DNA of 64,000 nucleotides from assembly GCF_021390675.1 (NCBI RefSeq), contig NZ_JAJEJV010000004.1, positions 434,001-498,000 of the forward strand, given 5' to 3'. Below, one piece after another: positions 52,114 through 60,572 of this stretch (position 1 is the first letter of the stretch; every line of letters starts with the position of its first letter). Source of the stretch: Dyella sp. 2HG41-7. GTDB taxonomy: Bacteria > Pseudomonadota > Gammaproteobacteria > Xanthomonadales > Rhodanobacteraceae. The position numbers and the translations under genes are program-made. The notes beneath the pieces are model-generated. The model saw only the letters and a program-made list of their open reading frames with translations. It made no database searches and was not told the origin of the DNA.

Positions 52114-52164
52114 ATGGATCAGAGCGCTCTTCATGTCATCGAAAAGCACTCTGATCCATTTTTT
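52114..52164 (+). terminator. Rho-independent terminator of the Cry-like gene
   Basis: ATGGATCAGAG (52114-52124) and CTCTGATCCAT (52149-52159) are perfectly complementary around a 24-nt loop, followed by TTTTT. Confidence 0.75.
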
Positions 52165-52382
52165 ATGCGCGTTCGGATACGTCGCGTAGGAATTACCGAC
52201 ACATCCAATCAATCGCCGCCGACAGATCGCAGCACGCACTTTATGCGAAGGTTCGATAGTCGGGCGTGCCCATCCGGTTAGATGTAAGCGACACGCCCGA
52301 CATGAGAGAAGTAGCGCGGATCGTCGGAGTTGCGACCTCAAACGATCCGCTGGCCACCACCAACTTACACGAGAAGTCAACG
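52165..52382. other. Intergenic region
   Basis: No supported gene. It presumably contains a promoter for the small genes downstream; nothing distinctive was seen. Confidence 0.4.
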
Positions 52383-52517
52383 ATGGTTACGCTCGATCAT
52401 AAAGCACCCGCGCACACACGCGCCCCCGCAGCGGTGCAAAGCCCCAACTACTTCTCCTCCGTGCCATCGGCACGGTGTCGAGCCATAGTGGGTTTCCGAC
52501 GAAATGGAAGCAGCTGA
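52383..52517 (+). CDS. Possible small peptide (44 residues)
   Basis: ATG 52383 has GAGAAG upstream at suitable distance. The peptide (VTLDHKAPAHTRAPAAVQSP to FRRNGSS) has no signal sequence, no recognised family and one Cys. It is followed by a GC-rich hairpin and then by another small gene. It may be real but could be chance; the evidence is the ribosome site and placement only. Confidence 0.25.
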   Translation: MVTLDHKAPAHTRAPAAVQSPNYFSSVPSARCRAIVGFRRNGSS

Positions 52518-52552
52518 TTCCTACAAGCCGGACAGGTCCTACCTGTAACCCG

Positions 52553-52579
52553 TCACGCCGCGCGCAATACGCGGCGTGA
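52553..52579 (+). other. GC-rich hairpin
   Basis: TCACGCCGCG and CGCGGCGTGA form a perfect 10-bp stem with a 7-nt loop, 58 bp before the 52637 gene. No U-tract. Confidence 0.55.
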
Positions 52580-52636
52580 TCCAAGCGTGCGCGGCATTCG
52601 CCCCGCGCCACCGCTCCCCTGCGCAAAGGATTCCCC

Positions 52637-52942
52637 ATGAAAGAAAAAGCCCCCGGCGCCTGGCTAACCCTAAACGCCAGCTACTTCGCCGCCCCCGTCT
52701 TAAATCCACTCAGCCTGCTCGACGACGCACAAACTTTGATTGAAAACGCCCACGGCGTCGTTCAAGTTATGCGCGACGCCGTGCAACTTTCCCCCTACGT
52801 CGACAACCGCGCACTAGCACATGCGCTAAAAGCCGTCGAAACACTCATGGAAATGAGCGCCGGCTGCGCCGAAGTCGCGCATGTGCGCTTTGTGTCAATC
52901 GGCGATGGTTGGATCGACATGTATCAAACCATCAATAAATAG
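52637..52942 (+). CDS. Small conserved hypothetical protein (DUF3077/DUF6124-like)
   Basis: 101 residues with AAAGGA before the ATG. After a short strand-forming N-terminus (WLTLNASYFAAPVLNPLS) come two amphipathic helices (LLDDAQTLIENAHGVVQVMRDAV; NRALAHALKAVETLMEMSAGCAEV). The helix pair resembles DUF3077/DUF6124 proteins common in Pseudomonas, of unknown function. No membrane segment. It stands alone between the Cry-like gene and an NTF2-like gene. Confidence 0.6.
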   Translation: MKEKAPGAWLTLNASYFAAPVLNPLSLLDDAQTLIENAHGVVQVMRDAVQLSPYVDNRALAHALKAVETLMEMSAGCAEVAHVRFVSIGDGWIDMYQTINK

Positions 52943-53133
52943 TTTTGAGTGCGAACAGTAAAAGCCGGCGCACTCATGCCATCGCACGAGCGCGCCACTT
53001 TGAATAATCCAAATCGCAGCCAATCGGTATATGCGTGAAATATTCAAAGCGAATAACCCAATCCACTTCCCCTTTCAAAACCACCGGCCTATCCTCCGCC
53101 CCCAGACGTCCATGTATGGGGAGATACACGCCG

Positions 53134-53577
53134 ATGTCGAACCTCCACGCACCCCTAATTGCGGCGGCCGCACTCGCCACCACCGCAACCCCCGCGCGCG
53201 CAACAGACCAACACATAACCCCACAAGAAGCCGTCACCACCTACTGCGCAGCCTGGAGCACCACCGACCGCACCACCCGCGATCAAATGCTGGAACGCGT
53301 ATGGGCAAAAGACGGCATCTACACCGACGCCGAACCCACCTACGCCGTCGGCCGCACCGCCCTCAGCGACACCATCGCCAAATTCCAGCAAGACTACCCA
53401 GGCAATACCTTCCGCTGCAGCACTCCGCAAATGCACCACAACTTCATGCGAGTAACCTGGTTCCGCCTGAGTAGCGACGGCAAACAACTAGGCGAAGGCG
53501 TCGACATTTACGACATGGCTCCCGACGGGCGCATCAGCCGCATCGTAGGCTTCTTCGGTCCGGCGCCGGCGCCGTGA
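53134..53577 (+). CDS. Secreted NTF2-like protein
   Basis: ATG 53134 with GGGGAG 10 bases upstream; ATG 53113 is an in-frame alternative. Signal peptide (APLIAAAALATTATPARAT), then an NTF2/SnoaL-type fold: QEAVTTYCAAWSTTDRTTRDQMLERVWAKDG matches the AWsxxD..l..lwa.D pattern, followed by YTDAEPTYAVGRTALSDTIAKF and strands to GRISRIVGFFGPAP. Ligand-binding or isomerase-like; function unknown. Last gene before the AT-richer defence island. Confidence 0.82.
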   Translation: MSNLHAPLIAAAALATTATPARATDQHITPQEAVTTYCAAWSTTDRTTRDQMLERVWAKDGIYTDAEPTYAVGRTALSDTIAKFQQDYPGNTFRCSTPQMHHNFMRVTWFRLSSDGKQLGEGVDIYDMAPDGRISRIVGFFGPAPAP

Positions 53578-53632
53578 TTTGCGCCTTTGTAAAAGCAGTC
53601 GGCTGACAATGGATTCAGTAGCAACTTGCAGA

Positions 53633-54202
53633 TCATTTGATAGTAGACACATGTCTGCGCTGTTCAACTCGCTTCATTTTTCCTTCTCTCATCAGAAGGC
53701 CGAGAACGCTCCATGTTAGGTAGTCTTTCGATCCACCCAAATAATCACTCTGAAGTCCCAACCCCTTCGCCGCATCCGAATTGAGGATTCCATCAGGATT
53801 CGCCTGTGCGAGCTCAAAGATTGCATCCTTAAGTAGTTCGAGGCCAACCTGAGCTTTCTCTACGACACCAGACGGTATTACTAGGCCTTTGCGAGTCTTG
53901 CTAACGGAACCTGATGGAATTACAGAGTTAGTGAGTATGCCACCGGAAGTTTCTGTGCCAAATGCCGAAATAAGCTCAGCTTCGAGCTTCAGCGCCTGAG
54001 CCTCCGTCAAATCCTCTGCAAGTACCGTTGTTATGACCTCAAATCCGTCAGAAATGATTTGAGCGATGCGTTCGCCTTTGCGGGTTCGATCAACATTGAT
54101 CGTATGTTCCCAGGCACGAACCCCCGTACCCTTTCCGATGTAGAACGGAGTAGCGGGCGTACGTCGAGGGTCCTTAAGCGCGTAAATATAGTAAGGATTC
54201 AT
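53633..54202 (-). CDS. GIY-YIG domain protein (LEM3-like)
   Basis: 189 residues. N-terminal GIY-YIG-type nuclease core: PYYIYALKDPRRTP and PFYIGKGTGVRAWEH, then the helical region with EAQALKLEAELISAFGTE (catalytic-Glu region). A C-terminal extension of about 80 residues (ELLKDAIFELAQANPDGIL ... DYLGGSKDYLTWSVLGLLM) looks like a winged helix. Base composition is AT-richer than the genes to its left, marking entry into the island. Could cleave DNA or RNA; biological role unknown. Confidence 0.8.
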   Translation of the reverse strand: MNPYYIYALKDPRRTPATPFYIGKGTGVRAWEHTINVDRTRKGERIAQIISDGFEVITTVLAEDLTEAQALKLEAELISAFGTETSGGILTNSVIPSGSVSKTRKGLVIPSGVVEKAQVGLELLKDAIFELAQANPDGILNSDAAKGLGLQSDYLGGSKDYLTWSVLGLLMREGKMKRVEQRRHVSTIK

Positions 54203-54290
54203 GGCACGTCCCCCACGGCACGTTCCACTGCGCGATGGCCGATGTAAACCCGATTGAATTCGTGGCGACTAACAGTGAGCGTGCGCATCT

Positions 54291-54596
54291 TCAATTCAGC
54301 CACTTCGCGACGCCGCCATGATGCGAACACGTGCCGCGATGATGAAGGCTGAAGCTATAACTGCCATCTCGGCATTGCGCAGAAGCGCCCGCTGGCGCGG
54401 CACCGGATTCGGTATGCGCTGGGCGGTGAACAACTACACCGTCCTTATTTACATAACTGCCTCGCTCAATTAACCGAGTTGAGCTATTTGTGACGCTTTG
54501 CGTCGACTGCTGCGGCTGAGTTGGCTGCGCTTCTTGAGCAAATGCAGAATTGCTAAGTCCAAGTGCAAGCGCTAAAAACAAATAAATCCATGCCAT
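54291..54596 (-). CDS. Secreted DUF3761 domain protein
   Basis: 101 residues. Signal peptide IYLFLALALGLSNSAFAQ, a Gln/Thr/Ser-rich linker, then NKDGVVVHRPAH and the C-terminal DUF3761 signature CRDGSYSFSLHHRGTCSHHGG with two Cys and four His. The function of DUF3761 is unknown; it is often found on short exported proteins and in mobile regions. Just upstream lies the inverted repeat AGTCCCCTGAT/TATCAAAGGGGACT. Confidence 0.75.
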   Translation of the reverse strand: MAWIYLFLALALGLSNSAFAQEAQPTQPQQSTQSVTNSSTRLIERGSYVNKDGVVVHRPAHTESGAAPAGASAQCRDGSYSFSLHHRGTCSHHGGVAKWLN

Positions 54597-54918
54597 AGAA
54601 GTCCCCTGATGCGTTCCGTATCAAAGGGGACTAAGCAAAGGATTTGCCAAACTTATTGTTGCGAATGCGATCGGATTACTTCGCTCGTAAAAAAAGACCA
54701 TTGTGACTGTTTTGACGCGACACTTTGTCTACTTTAGCTAAGCCCTGGAATCTAACTTCTCGCTCATATTGAGCTTTGAGAACTCGATAGACAAGAACGA
54801 AAAATGAGGTTGAATGAGCTTTCAGGAAAGTGAGCTTTGTCCAGTGTTTTTCCGTGTTTTCCTTCTATCTTTAAAGCACTCTGACTTTTTCCTTAGGTTG
54901 CGCCGCTAATAAATTACT
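54597..54918. other. AT-rich intergenic region within the island
   Basis: About 320 bp with no gene. An imperfect inverted repeat AGTCCCCT...AGGGGACT (54600-54632) sits in the DUF3761 promoter; the rest is low in GC. Confidence 0.5.
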
Positions 54919-55329
54919 TTAGTCGGCAAGGAACGACCGCAGTCTTCGCGCAACCTTGGTTGGATTCTTTAGCTCGCATTCCCAGACCACTCTGTACTTC
55001 CATCCCAAGCGGTTGATCTCTCGTTGATTGCGATGGTCCCTTCGCACGTTGCTGATCAATTTCGGCACCCAGAACTCGGGCCTAGTCTTCGGCTGCTTAT
55101 AGCGACCACAACTGTGTTGATGCCAGAAGCAGCCATGAACAAAAATCACTTTCTGGCGGCCTGGGAACACGATATCGGGGCGGCCTGGAAGTTTGGTGTG
55201 ATGAAGTCGATAACGAAAGCCCATGCCAGACAGCAGCTTGCGAACGATGAGCTCTGGCTTGGTATGCCGCCCTCGTATTCGCGACATGCGTTCGCTACGT
55301 TCTTCCGGTGTGAGTCGATCTGGGTTCAA
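54919..55329 (-). CDS. vsr: Very short patch repair endonuclease (Vsr)
   Basis: 136 residues, full length for Vsr. MSRIRGRHTKPELIVRKLL, GFRYRLHHTKLPGRPDIVFP (catalytic Asp52), FVHGCFWHQHSC (Zn/His region, about 63-74) and the C-terminal RDHRNQREINRLGWKYRVVWECEL. Vsr nicks T:G mismatches that arise when 5-methylcytosine deaminates, so it accompanies C5 methyltransferases. Its ATG overlaps the stop of the restriction gene (ATGA), and the methyltransferase lies just beyond: one operon. AT-rich relative to chromosome. Confidence 0.93.
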   Translation of the reverse strand: MNPDRLTPEERSERMSRIRGRHTKPELIVRKLLSGMGFRYRLHHTKLPGRPDIVFPGRQKVIFVHGCFWHQHSCGRYKQPKTRPEFWVPKLISNVRRDHRNQREINRLGWKYRVVWECELKNPTKVARRLRSFLAD

Positions 55330-56099
55330 GACTTAGTGAGCTGTTCTACTTGATGACGGTAGGTGGTCGGTTCCTTATAGAGAATAACGCGACCTGGAAG
55401 TACAGTAGCTACCCAACCGTCTGGCAGCGCATTGATCAAGAGCTGAAGAAGTTCTCGCACAGTAAAGCTACGTTGGGGAACGTCAATCATCGTCAGGCGC
55501 TGGTCTATATGACCTTTGGTGAAATGTACGTTCTTCCTGCTTGACGCCACGTCGGTTTCAAAGCGTAGGTCATATGGCAGATAGTGCTTAAGATTTAAAA
55601 GCACGTCGAGAACCGGTCGTGTTCCGGGTTGCACGAAGTCGATGGGAATTTGCAGATTAATCGGGTAGTCGATGTCAAACTTAGAGGGCTGCTGAAACTC
55701 GCGGTTGTGCCCTGGATCATTTGAACCGAATCCTGAGTTTTGCCAAGCCATTGGATTGGCGCCGATGTACTGTTCAATAAGGATGCTTTCCACATTGACA
55801 GTGGTAAACACCATTACACGCACCGCCTTGAACCAAACGTTCGCAAGATCGATGTTGTGGCGTGCTGAAAGGGTGTACCAATGGCGTCGAATACGGTCTT
55901 GGAACCCGTGGGCGGCGTCTGTCTTGCCGATGTACATTGGGATACCACGCTCGAGCAGCATATATACGCCCTGCGTCTGAGGCACCTTCACAACGTTTTC
56001 TAAGGTTAAAGGAGCACCTTGCAGGCGATCGAACTCGGTGGGCAGGCGCTCGCGGAGTGCTTCTGTTAGGTCCAGCTCGAACTCAAAATATGAGCCCAT
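55326..56099 (-). CDS. Eco29kI-family restriction endonuclease (GIY-YIG)
   Basis: 257 residues. GIY-YIG core: GVYMLLERGIPMYIGKT (GVY 44-46, YIG 56-58), catalytic DRIRRHWYTLS, and NVESILIEQYIGAN with the metal-binding Glu. It then has HNREFQQP and a C-terminal extension like Eco29kI and NgoMIII. Known members cut CCGCGG; the same site is likely but untested here. Between the methyltransferase (73 bp) and vsr (overlapping), so a complete type II module. Confidence 0.88.
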   Translation of the reverse strand: MGSYFEFELDLTEALRERLPTEFDRLQGAPLTLENVVKVPQTQGVYMLLERGIPMYIGKTDAAHGFQDRIRRHWYTLSARHNIDLANVWFKAVRVMVFTTVNVESILIEQYIGANPMAWQNSGFGSNDPGHNREFQQPSKFDIDYPINLQIPIDFVQPGTRPVLDVLLNLKHYLPYDLRFETDVASSRKNVHFTKGHIDQRLTMIDVPQRSFTVRELLQLLINALPDGWVATVLPGRVILYKEPTTYRHQVEQLTKS

Positions 56100-56172
56100 G
56101 GCTCATCCAGGTGGCAAAAGAGCATATTAACGAACGTACGCGAAAATTTCCCTAGGCCACGTTCTGAATTCC

Positions 56173-57429
56173 CTACGCCACGCGCTGAATTCTCTTGCGA
56201 TTCTCCATGGTCTTCGATAGCCATGTGCCAACGGCGCTCGCCAGTTGCACCGGGACGGCGTTCCCCAGCTGTCGCATGGATTCGGTCCACGAGCCAGGAA
56301 ATTGATATTTATCGTCAAATCCCTGCAATCGCGCGGCTTCGCGGATACTAAAATATCGAACCGAATCATCTTCCCGTGCAAGCATGTTTTCCCCGCCAGG
56401 GACGCCATGGACACCAGCCTTCAAAGCCTTGGCTGGCTCATCAATGGGGCTTCCCGTATGCCCGGGGTAGACGCGGGCACCTGGCTGAAATTTATGGTTA
56501 GGAATGTCGTGTCTTAAGCTTGGCTCACCAAGGCCCACGAAGGCGTCACGGCAAGTTACCCACGCATTCTCACTTGGTGGGCGATTGTGCTTATTTAGTT
56601 TAGTCGCGATGCGAGCCTCATGAGGAGGAATGCAATCCTCACTTGGCCTTGGAAGTCCATGACGTTCCCAGTACACCCCGCTGATCCATTTGTCCCAGAC
56701 GAGTCGGTCTTGGCTGTGGGTTGGCTTTGGAAGTTCAGGCAGCGATTCGCGGTCCTTGCGAACCCCTATGATTAAGACGCGATGACGCTTTTGCGGAGCG
56801 CCGTAGTCTGCTGCGTTCACTGGAAGGATGCGCACGACGTACGGAGCTTTATTTGCTTGGCGCTGTAGACGTCCAAGGTGAACTAAGTGCTCTTCACCTG
56901 GTTTTCGTAAGATCGAAGGGTTTGCTAAATAAGCCGTAATCCAAGTCACGTAATCTGCAAATGCAGGCCGCAACAATCCGCGAACATTTTCAAATACAAA
57001 GAACTCGGGTTCAATCTCACGGACTGCTCGAATAGCTTCCGGCCACATATCACGTGCATCTTTGTCGCCATTAGCTTTGCCGCCAACGGAGAATGGCTGG
57101 CAAGGCGGGCCTCCCGCTACAACATGGACCTTATCTTTGTACTGAGTCCAATCAACCGCCCGTACATCTTGCTTTATGTATGGCCAGTCTCTTACGTGTT
57201 TCGCACGTCGCTGTCGATTGTGAGCCACAGTATTCGCAGCATGCTCGTCCCACTCCACCAGCAACTCATGACGGAATCCAGCAATTGATAGCCCCATCGC
57301 CAAGCCGCCGCAGCCCGAAAATAGCTCGACACTATTTGTTGCCGCGTCGCGGCGGAGCGAGATGACGTTTGAGTTGTAGTTGGGCTTGGCCATATGAGCC
57401 GAATGCAGCTTCGTAAGTGCTGCTAGCAT
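56173..57429 (-). CDS. DNA (cytosine-5) methyltransferase of a type II system
   Basis: 418 residues. Motif I VELFSGCGGLAMG, motif IV GGPPCQPFS (catalytic Cys110), motif VI FVFENVRGL, motif VIII QKRHRVLIIG, then the target-recognition region, and motif X QLGNAVPVQLA. All are intact. The usual start is ATG 57429; ATG 57393 would give a shorter N-terminus, and neither has a strong ribosome site, perhaps because translation is kept low. Protects host DNA from the Eco29kI-like enzyme; probably modifies CCGCGG (inferred from the partner). Divergent from a small ParC-like gene across an AT-rich, palindrome-bearing 61-bp gap. Confidence 0.92.
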   Translation of the reverse strand: MLAALTKLHSAHMAKPNYNSNVISLRRDAATNSVELFSGCGGLAMGLSIAGFRHELLVEWDEHAANTVAHNRQRRAKHVRDWPYIKQDVRAVDWTQYKDKVHVVAGGPPCQPFSVGGKANGDKDARDMWPEAIRAVREIEPEFFVFENVRGLLRPAFADYVTWITAYLANPSILRKPGEEHLVHLGRLQRQANKAPYVVRILPVNAADYGAPQKRHRVLIIGVRKDRESLPELPKPTHSQDRLVWDKWISGVYWERHGLPRPSEDCIPPHEARIATKLNKHNRPPSENAWVTCRDAFVGLGEPSLRHDIPNHKFQPGARVYPGHTGSPIDEPAKALKAGVHGVPGGENMLAREDDSVRYFSIREAARLQGFDDKYQFPGSWTESMRQLGNAVPVQLASAVGTWLSKTMENRKRIQRVA

Positions 57430-57451
57430 ACATCAATCAACTTAAAAGAAA

Positions 57452-57480
57452 ATATCAAAAATAGAATTTTGATATATCAA
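57452..57480. promoter_or_regulatory. Overlapping palindromes between methyltransferase and small gene
   Basis: ATATCAAAA/TTTTGATAT (57452-57475) and the perfect TTGATATATCAA (57469-57480) fill the divergent promoter. Likely operator(s) for balancing modification against restriction. Confidence 0.5.
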
Positions 57481-57490
57481 ATAGGCGGAA

Positions 57491-57739
57491 ATGAACACTC
57501 CAGTACTTCGCCAATTGATTGCTGCAGGGGCGGTCACCCGTGTGGCCTTTCGGGCGACTTCGGGCGGGTACATTTTGTGTGCGCGGGTCGGCTTGGGAGA
57601 GGAGGTTCTTGAGGCTCAGCGCGGCGGGGCTCGGCTATTCAGGACCTTGGATGCTGCGGCAAGTTTCAGCTATGACTTAGGGCTTGGCTTGTTCGAGGTG
57701 GATCTAGCTAAGTTTTCTAACGCACGAGGCCTCATGTAA
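57491..57739 (+). CDS. Small ParC-like (partition-associated) protein
   Basis: 82 residues, with AGGCGGAA before the ATG: TPVLRQLIAAGAVTRVAFRA, GGYILCARVGLGEEVLEAQR, RLFRTLDAAASFSYDLGLGL. The pattern matches short ParC-like proteins carried by plasmids and integrative elements; the biochemical role is unclear. Here it is divergent from the methyltransferase, sharing palindromes, so a control role for the restriction-modification unit is conceivable. Other possibility: remnant of the mobile element that brought in the island. Confidence 0.5.
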   Translation: MNTPVLRQLIAAGAVTRVAFRATSGGYILCARVGLGEEVLEAQRGGARLFRTLDAAASFSYDLGLGLFEVDLAKFSNARGLM

Positions 57740-58042
57740 GCAAGGAAGCGCATAGCAATCAGAGCAAGACTTATAACGTCAGGCTCCAATGCTTTTAACC
57801 CTCGAGTCTAGTCGGCGAGGGGTGTTGAGACGCATGTTCTGCAAGCACCGTATCGTCTGATGACGGCGCTCTCAATTGATTGGAGTCGCGTAGTCGCAAT
57901 AGTGCCTCTATTGCGAAATCAGGTGTGGAACAGCAAATGATGATTGCTCAATTGGTGTCATAAGTTTCAAGACCACCGTATAGGATCATGAACGACTCGA
58001 CATACATCATGGAACAAGAAGTTCGTCTGACAAGGAGACAAC
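57740..58042. other. Intergenic region before the Z1 gene
   Basis: About 300 bp without a gene. AT-moderate; a promoter for the Z1 gene is expected near its 3' end, with AAGGAGA as ribosome site. Confidence 0.45.
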
Positions 58043-60175
58043 ATGGGTTTCTATTCACGACTTCGGGAGCGTCGTCAAGATGACGAGGATATCCAGAATT
58101 GCATTGAGAACATTGTCGATCAGCTCGACCATGCCGATGATCCGAAAAAGCCAGGCATGCTTCTCGGAAAGATCCAATCCGGCAAAACGCGGGCGTTTTT
58201 AGGAGTGATTGCACGTGCGTTTGATCGTGATTTCGATATCGCGATCGTTTTAACCAAGGGAACGAAAACGCTCGCGAGTCAAACTGTCAAACGAATTGGA
58301 AGGGACTTTAAGGAATTTATTGACAACGACGAACTCGTGCTCTTTGACATCATGTCAGCCCCGGAGCCTCTTACCAAGGCGGAGCTTCGTCGAAAAATAG
58401 TCATTGTTGCCAAAAAACAGGCACAGAATATGACGCGTATCCAAGCTCTCTTTGATGATAAGTACCCCAGTCTCAAAGAACGGCGCGTGTTGCTAGTTGA
58501 CGATGAAGCCGATATGGCCAGTGTTCGATTTTCGAAGAAGAAGGGTGAACAGGACTTCGATCAAGGGACAATCGCCAATCAAATGGACAACCTGCGTCGA
58601 ACCTTAGGTCGAATCTCGTTTCTTCAGGTGACCGCAACCCCTTATGCACTCTACCTTCAGCCAGAGGATTACGAGCGCGCTCCACACGCGAAGGGAATCT
58701 TCTATCCAAAGCGACCAGCATTCACTGAACTTCTTCCAATTCATGATGCTTATGTGGGAGGCGATGCCTACTTTGGCGGGCATGGTGTAGATGATCCCCG
58801 ACACTATCTCTATGTTCCAGTCGATGATCGTGAGCACGATGCACTTCGCTCGAACGACGGTCGGGCTATCAGGGACGATCGGCTTTGGACAAGCGACAAC
58901 ATAAAGGTACTGCGCCGAAGCTTGGTGACGTTCCTTTTGGCAGTGGCCATTCGGCGGCGACAACAAAAGGAACTTGAGCAATCCTTGCAAAAGTACGCAA
59001 TGATCATTCACAACGACACTCAACGTGCGGCGCATACCTGGCAATGGGAAACGGTTCAGAAGCTTATTTTGGCATTTGAGGAGGCGGCCGAAAAAGGTGA
59101 TCAAAGGCTGCGACAAGTCTTTGATGAAGCCTATGCAGACCTTCAAAGGTCAGTCTTAGCCGATCGCGGTCATTTACCTCGTGCAAATGAATGCTATCAA
59201 GATGTCTGCGCATTGATCGCTGATGGTGAGCTCAACGTTCAGCGCGTGAACTCGGACGTCCAATTGGAACCACTGCTCGACTCCGAAACTGCCGAACTTA
59301 AGTTGAGGACAAAGGCAAACCTATTTATAGGTGGGAGTATTCTCGACAGAGGTATTACAGTGCCCAACCTCTTGTCTTTCTACTACGGACGCAATCCCAA
59401 GCGAATGCAGGCTGATACCGTTCTTCAGCACTCACGCATGTATGGGGCTCGCCCAAAGGCTGATTTAGCCGTGACTAGGTTCTATACATCTCGCGGGGTG
59501 TTCGCACGGCTTAGTCAAATACACGCACTGGAGACAGCCCTTCGAGAGGCATTCGAGACTGGCGCGCATGACAGTGGCGTTGTGTTCATTCAAAGCGATG
59601 CGAGAGGTGGCGTCATACCGTGCGCCCCAAGCAAAATATCGCTCAGCGATGTCGTGGCGGTTCGCCCGAACGATATGTACCTTCCGACCGATTTCGACAC
59701 CATCGCAAGTGGGGGCCTCCGAAGGGTAATGAAGGTCATTGACGCTTCAATTCCAGATGATTGCGTTGGAACAAAAAAATTTGTTCAGATCACTTTGAAC
59801 CAAGCACTTGATTTGTTGGATCTCATTGCCAAGTCCCTTGTCTCAGACAGCGAGCCCGAATTCGATTGGGGCGCTATGAAAGGGTTGCTCAAGTACTACG
59901 CTGACTCGGCTGGAGGGCATGTATTGCTTCTTGCGGAAACTGGTCGCCGGTTGTCCAAATCTGCATCCGGTGATCGATCTGGCCTCTCAATTTTAGGTAC
60001 AGCTGAACTCCGTTCAATCGTTCGCGAGCCTACACGCACCGCTCCTGCAATTGTGCTTTTGAAACAGGATGGTGGTCCGGACCTAGAGTGGAAAGCGGGT
60101 CCATTTTGGTGGCCAATGCTTGCTAGCCCACCTCAATCCAATTCGTGCATATTCGCTACGAAGGTGGCAACTTGA
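58043..60175 (+). CDS. Z1-domain ATPase/helicase-like defence protein
   Basis: 710 residues, ATG 58043 behind AAGGAGA. Walker A GKIQSGKT (about 41-48), motif Ia VLTKGTKTLASQ, Walker B VLLVDDEAD (about 148-156), VTATPYALYLQP (SAT-like motif), then the Z1 domain with GGSILDRGITVPNL, YYGRNPKRMQADTVLQHSRMYG and R-rich motif VI. Z1 proteins sit in restriction and MutL/MORC-linked defence operons. Here no HATPase or PD-(D/E)XK partner is adjacent, and the N-terminus is shorter than many Z1 proteins (often about 900 residues). Likely works with, or alongside, the restriction module. Confidence 0.87.
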   Translation: MGFYSRLRERRQDDEDIQNCIENIVDQLDHADDPKKPGMLLGKIQSGKTRAFLGVIARAFDRDFDIAIVLTKGTKTLASQTVKRIGRDFKEFIDNDELVLFDIMSAPEPLTKAELRRKIVIVAKKQAQNMTRIQALFDDKYPSLKERRVLLVDDEADMASVRFSKKKGEQDFDQGTIANQMDNLRRTLGRISFLQVTATPYALYLQPEDYERAPHAKGIFYPKRPAFTELLPIHDAYVGGDAYFGGHGVDDPRHYLYVPVDDREHDALRSNDGRAIRDDRLWTSDNIKVLRRSLVTFLLAVAIRRRQQKELEQSLQKYAMIIHNDTQRAAHTWQWETVQKLILAFEEAAEKGDQRLRQVFDEAYADLQRSVLADRGHLPRANECYQDVCALIADGELNVQRVNSDVQLEPLLDSETAELKLRTKANLFIGGSILDRGITVPNLLSFYYGRNPKRMQADTVLQHSRMYGARPKADLAVTRFYTSRGVFARLSQIHALETALREAFETGAHDSGVVFIQSDARGGVIPCAPSKISLSDVVAVRPNDMYLPTDFDTIASGGLRRVMKVIDASIPDDCVGTKKFVQITLNQALDLLDLIAKSLVSDSEPEFDWGAMKGLLKYYADSAGGHVLLLAETGRRLSKSASGDRSGLSILGTAELRSIVREPTRTAPAIVLLKQDGGPDLEWKAGPFWWPMLASPPQSNSCIFATKVAT

Positions 60176-60572
60176 AAAATAGTGCCGATGAACCGCTTTA
60201 ATTTTCACGTGTTGTTGATTCTAGTGAAATATGTGGGGGCAGGGGCGGTCGTAAGAATGATCCCGAAATTAAAGAATTAGGCGTTTTGCTCAGTACCCTA
60301 AATGAGTCCGCTTTTTAGCAACGGTAGCTCACCAGGGCTCGAATCTAGACCCAAGAGAAACGTGTTTCGATGGGTCCTTTCGGCTCGGACTATGTCCCGT
60401 CATTCGCTGCGGAAGGAGTGCGGAGTGCTTTCACAAATAAGAAATGCACTCCTATCCCTCTTTGCTTTGTAAAGCCGTTTTGCTGTCTGAAGATACCGTC
60501 GAATAATCGAATAGGATTGAACAACAGTTGGCTCGATGCTTGATCGTATCGCCCCTCATGTCTTTCGCGTTT
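60176..60572. other. Right-hand island junction region
   Basis: About 400 bp with no gene. Hairpins: GACCCA..GAAAC-GT-GTTTC..TGGGTC (60349-60378) and GGAGTGC/GCACTCC (60415-60458). Composition shifts back toward GC-rich after 60540. No integrase or clear attachment site. Confidence 0.5.

Noticed and set aside
60310-60360. tRNA-like fragment (GGTAGCTCA followed by GGGCTCGAATC)
   Set aside because: The two elements are only a few bases apart, with no anticodon arm or acceptor stem; at most a relic, probably chance.
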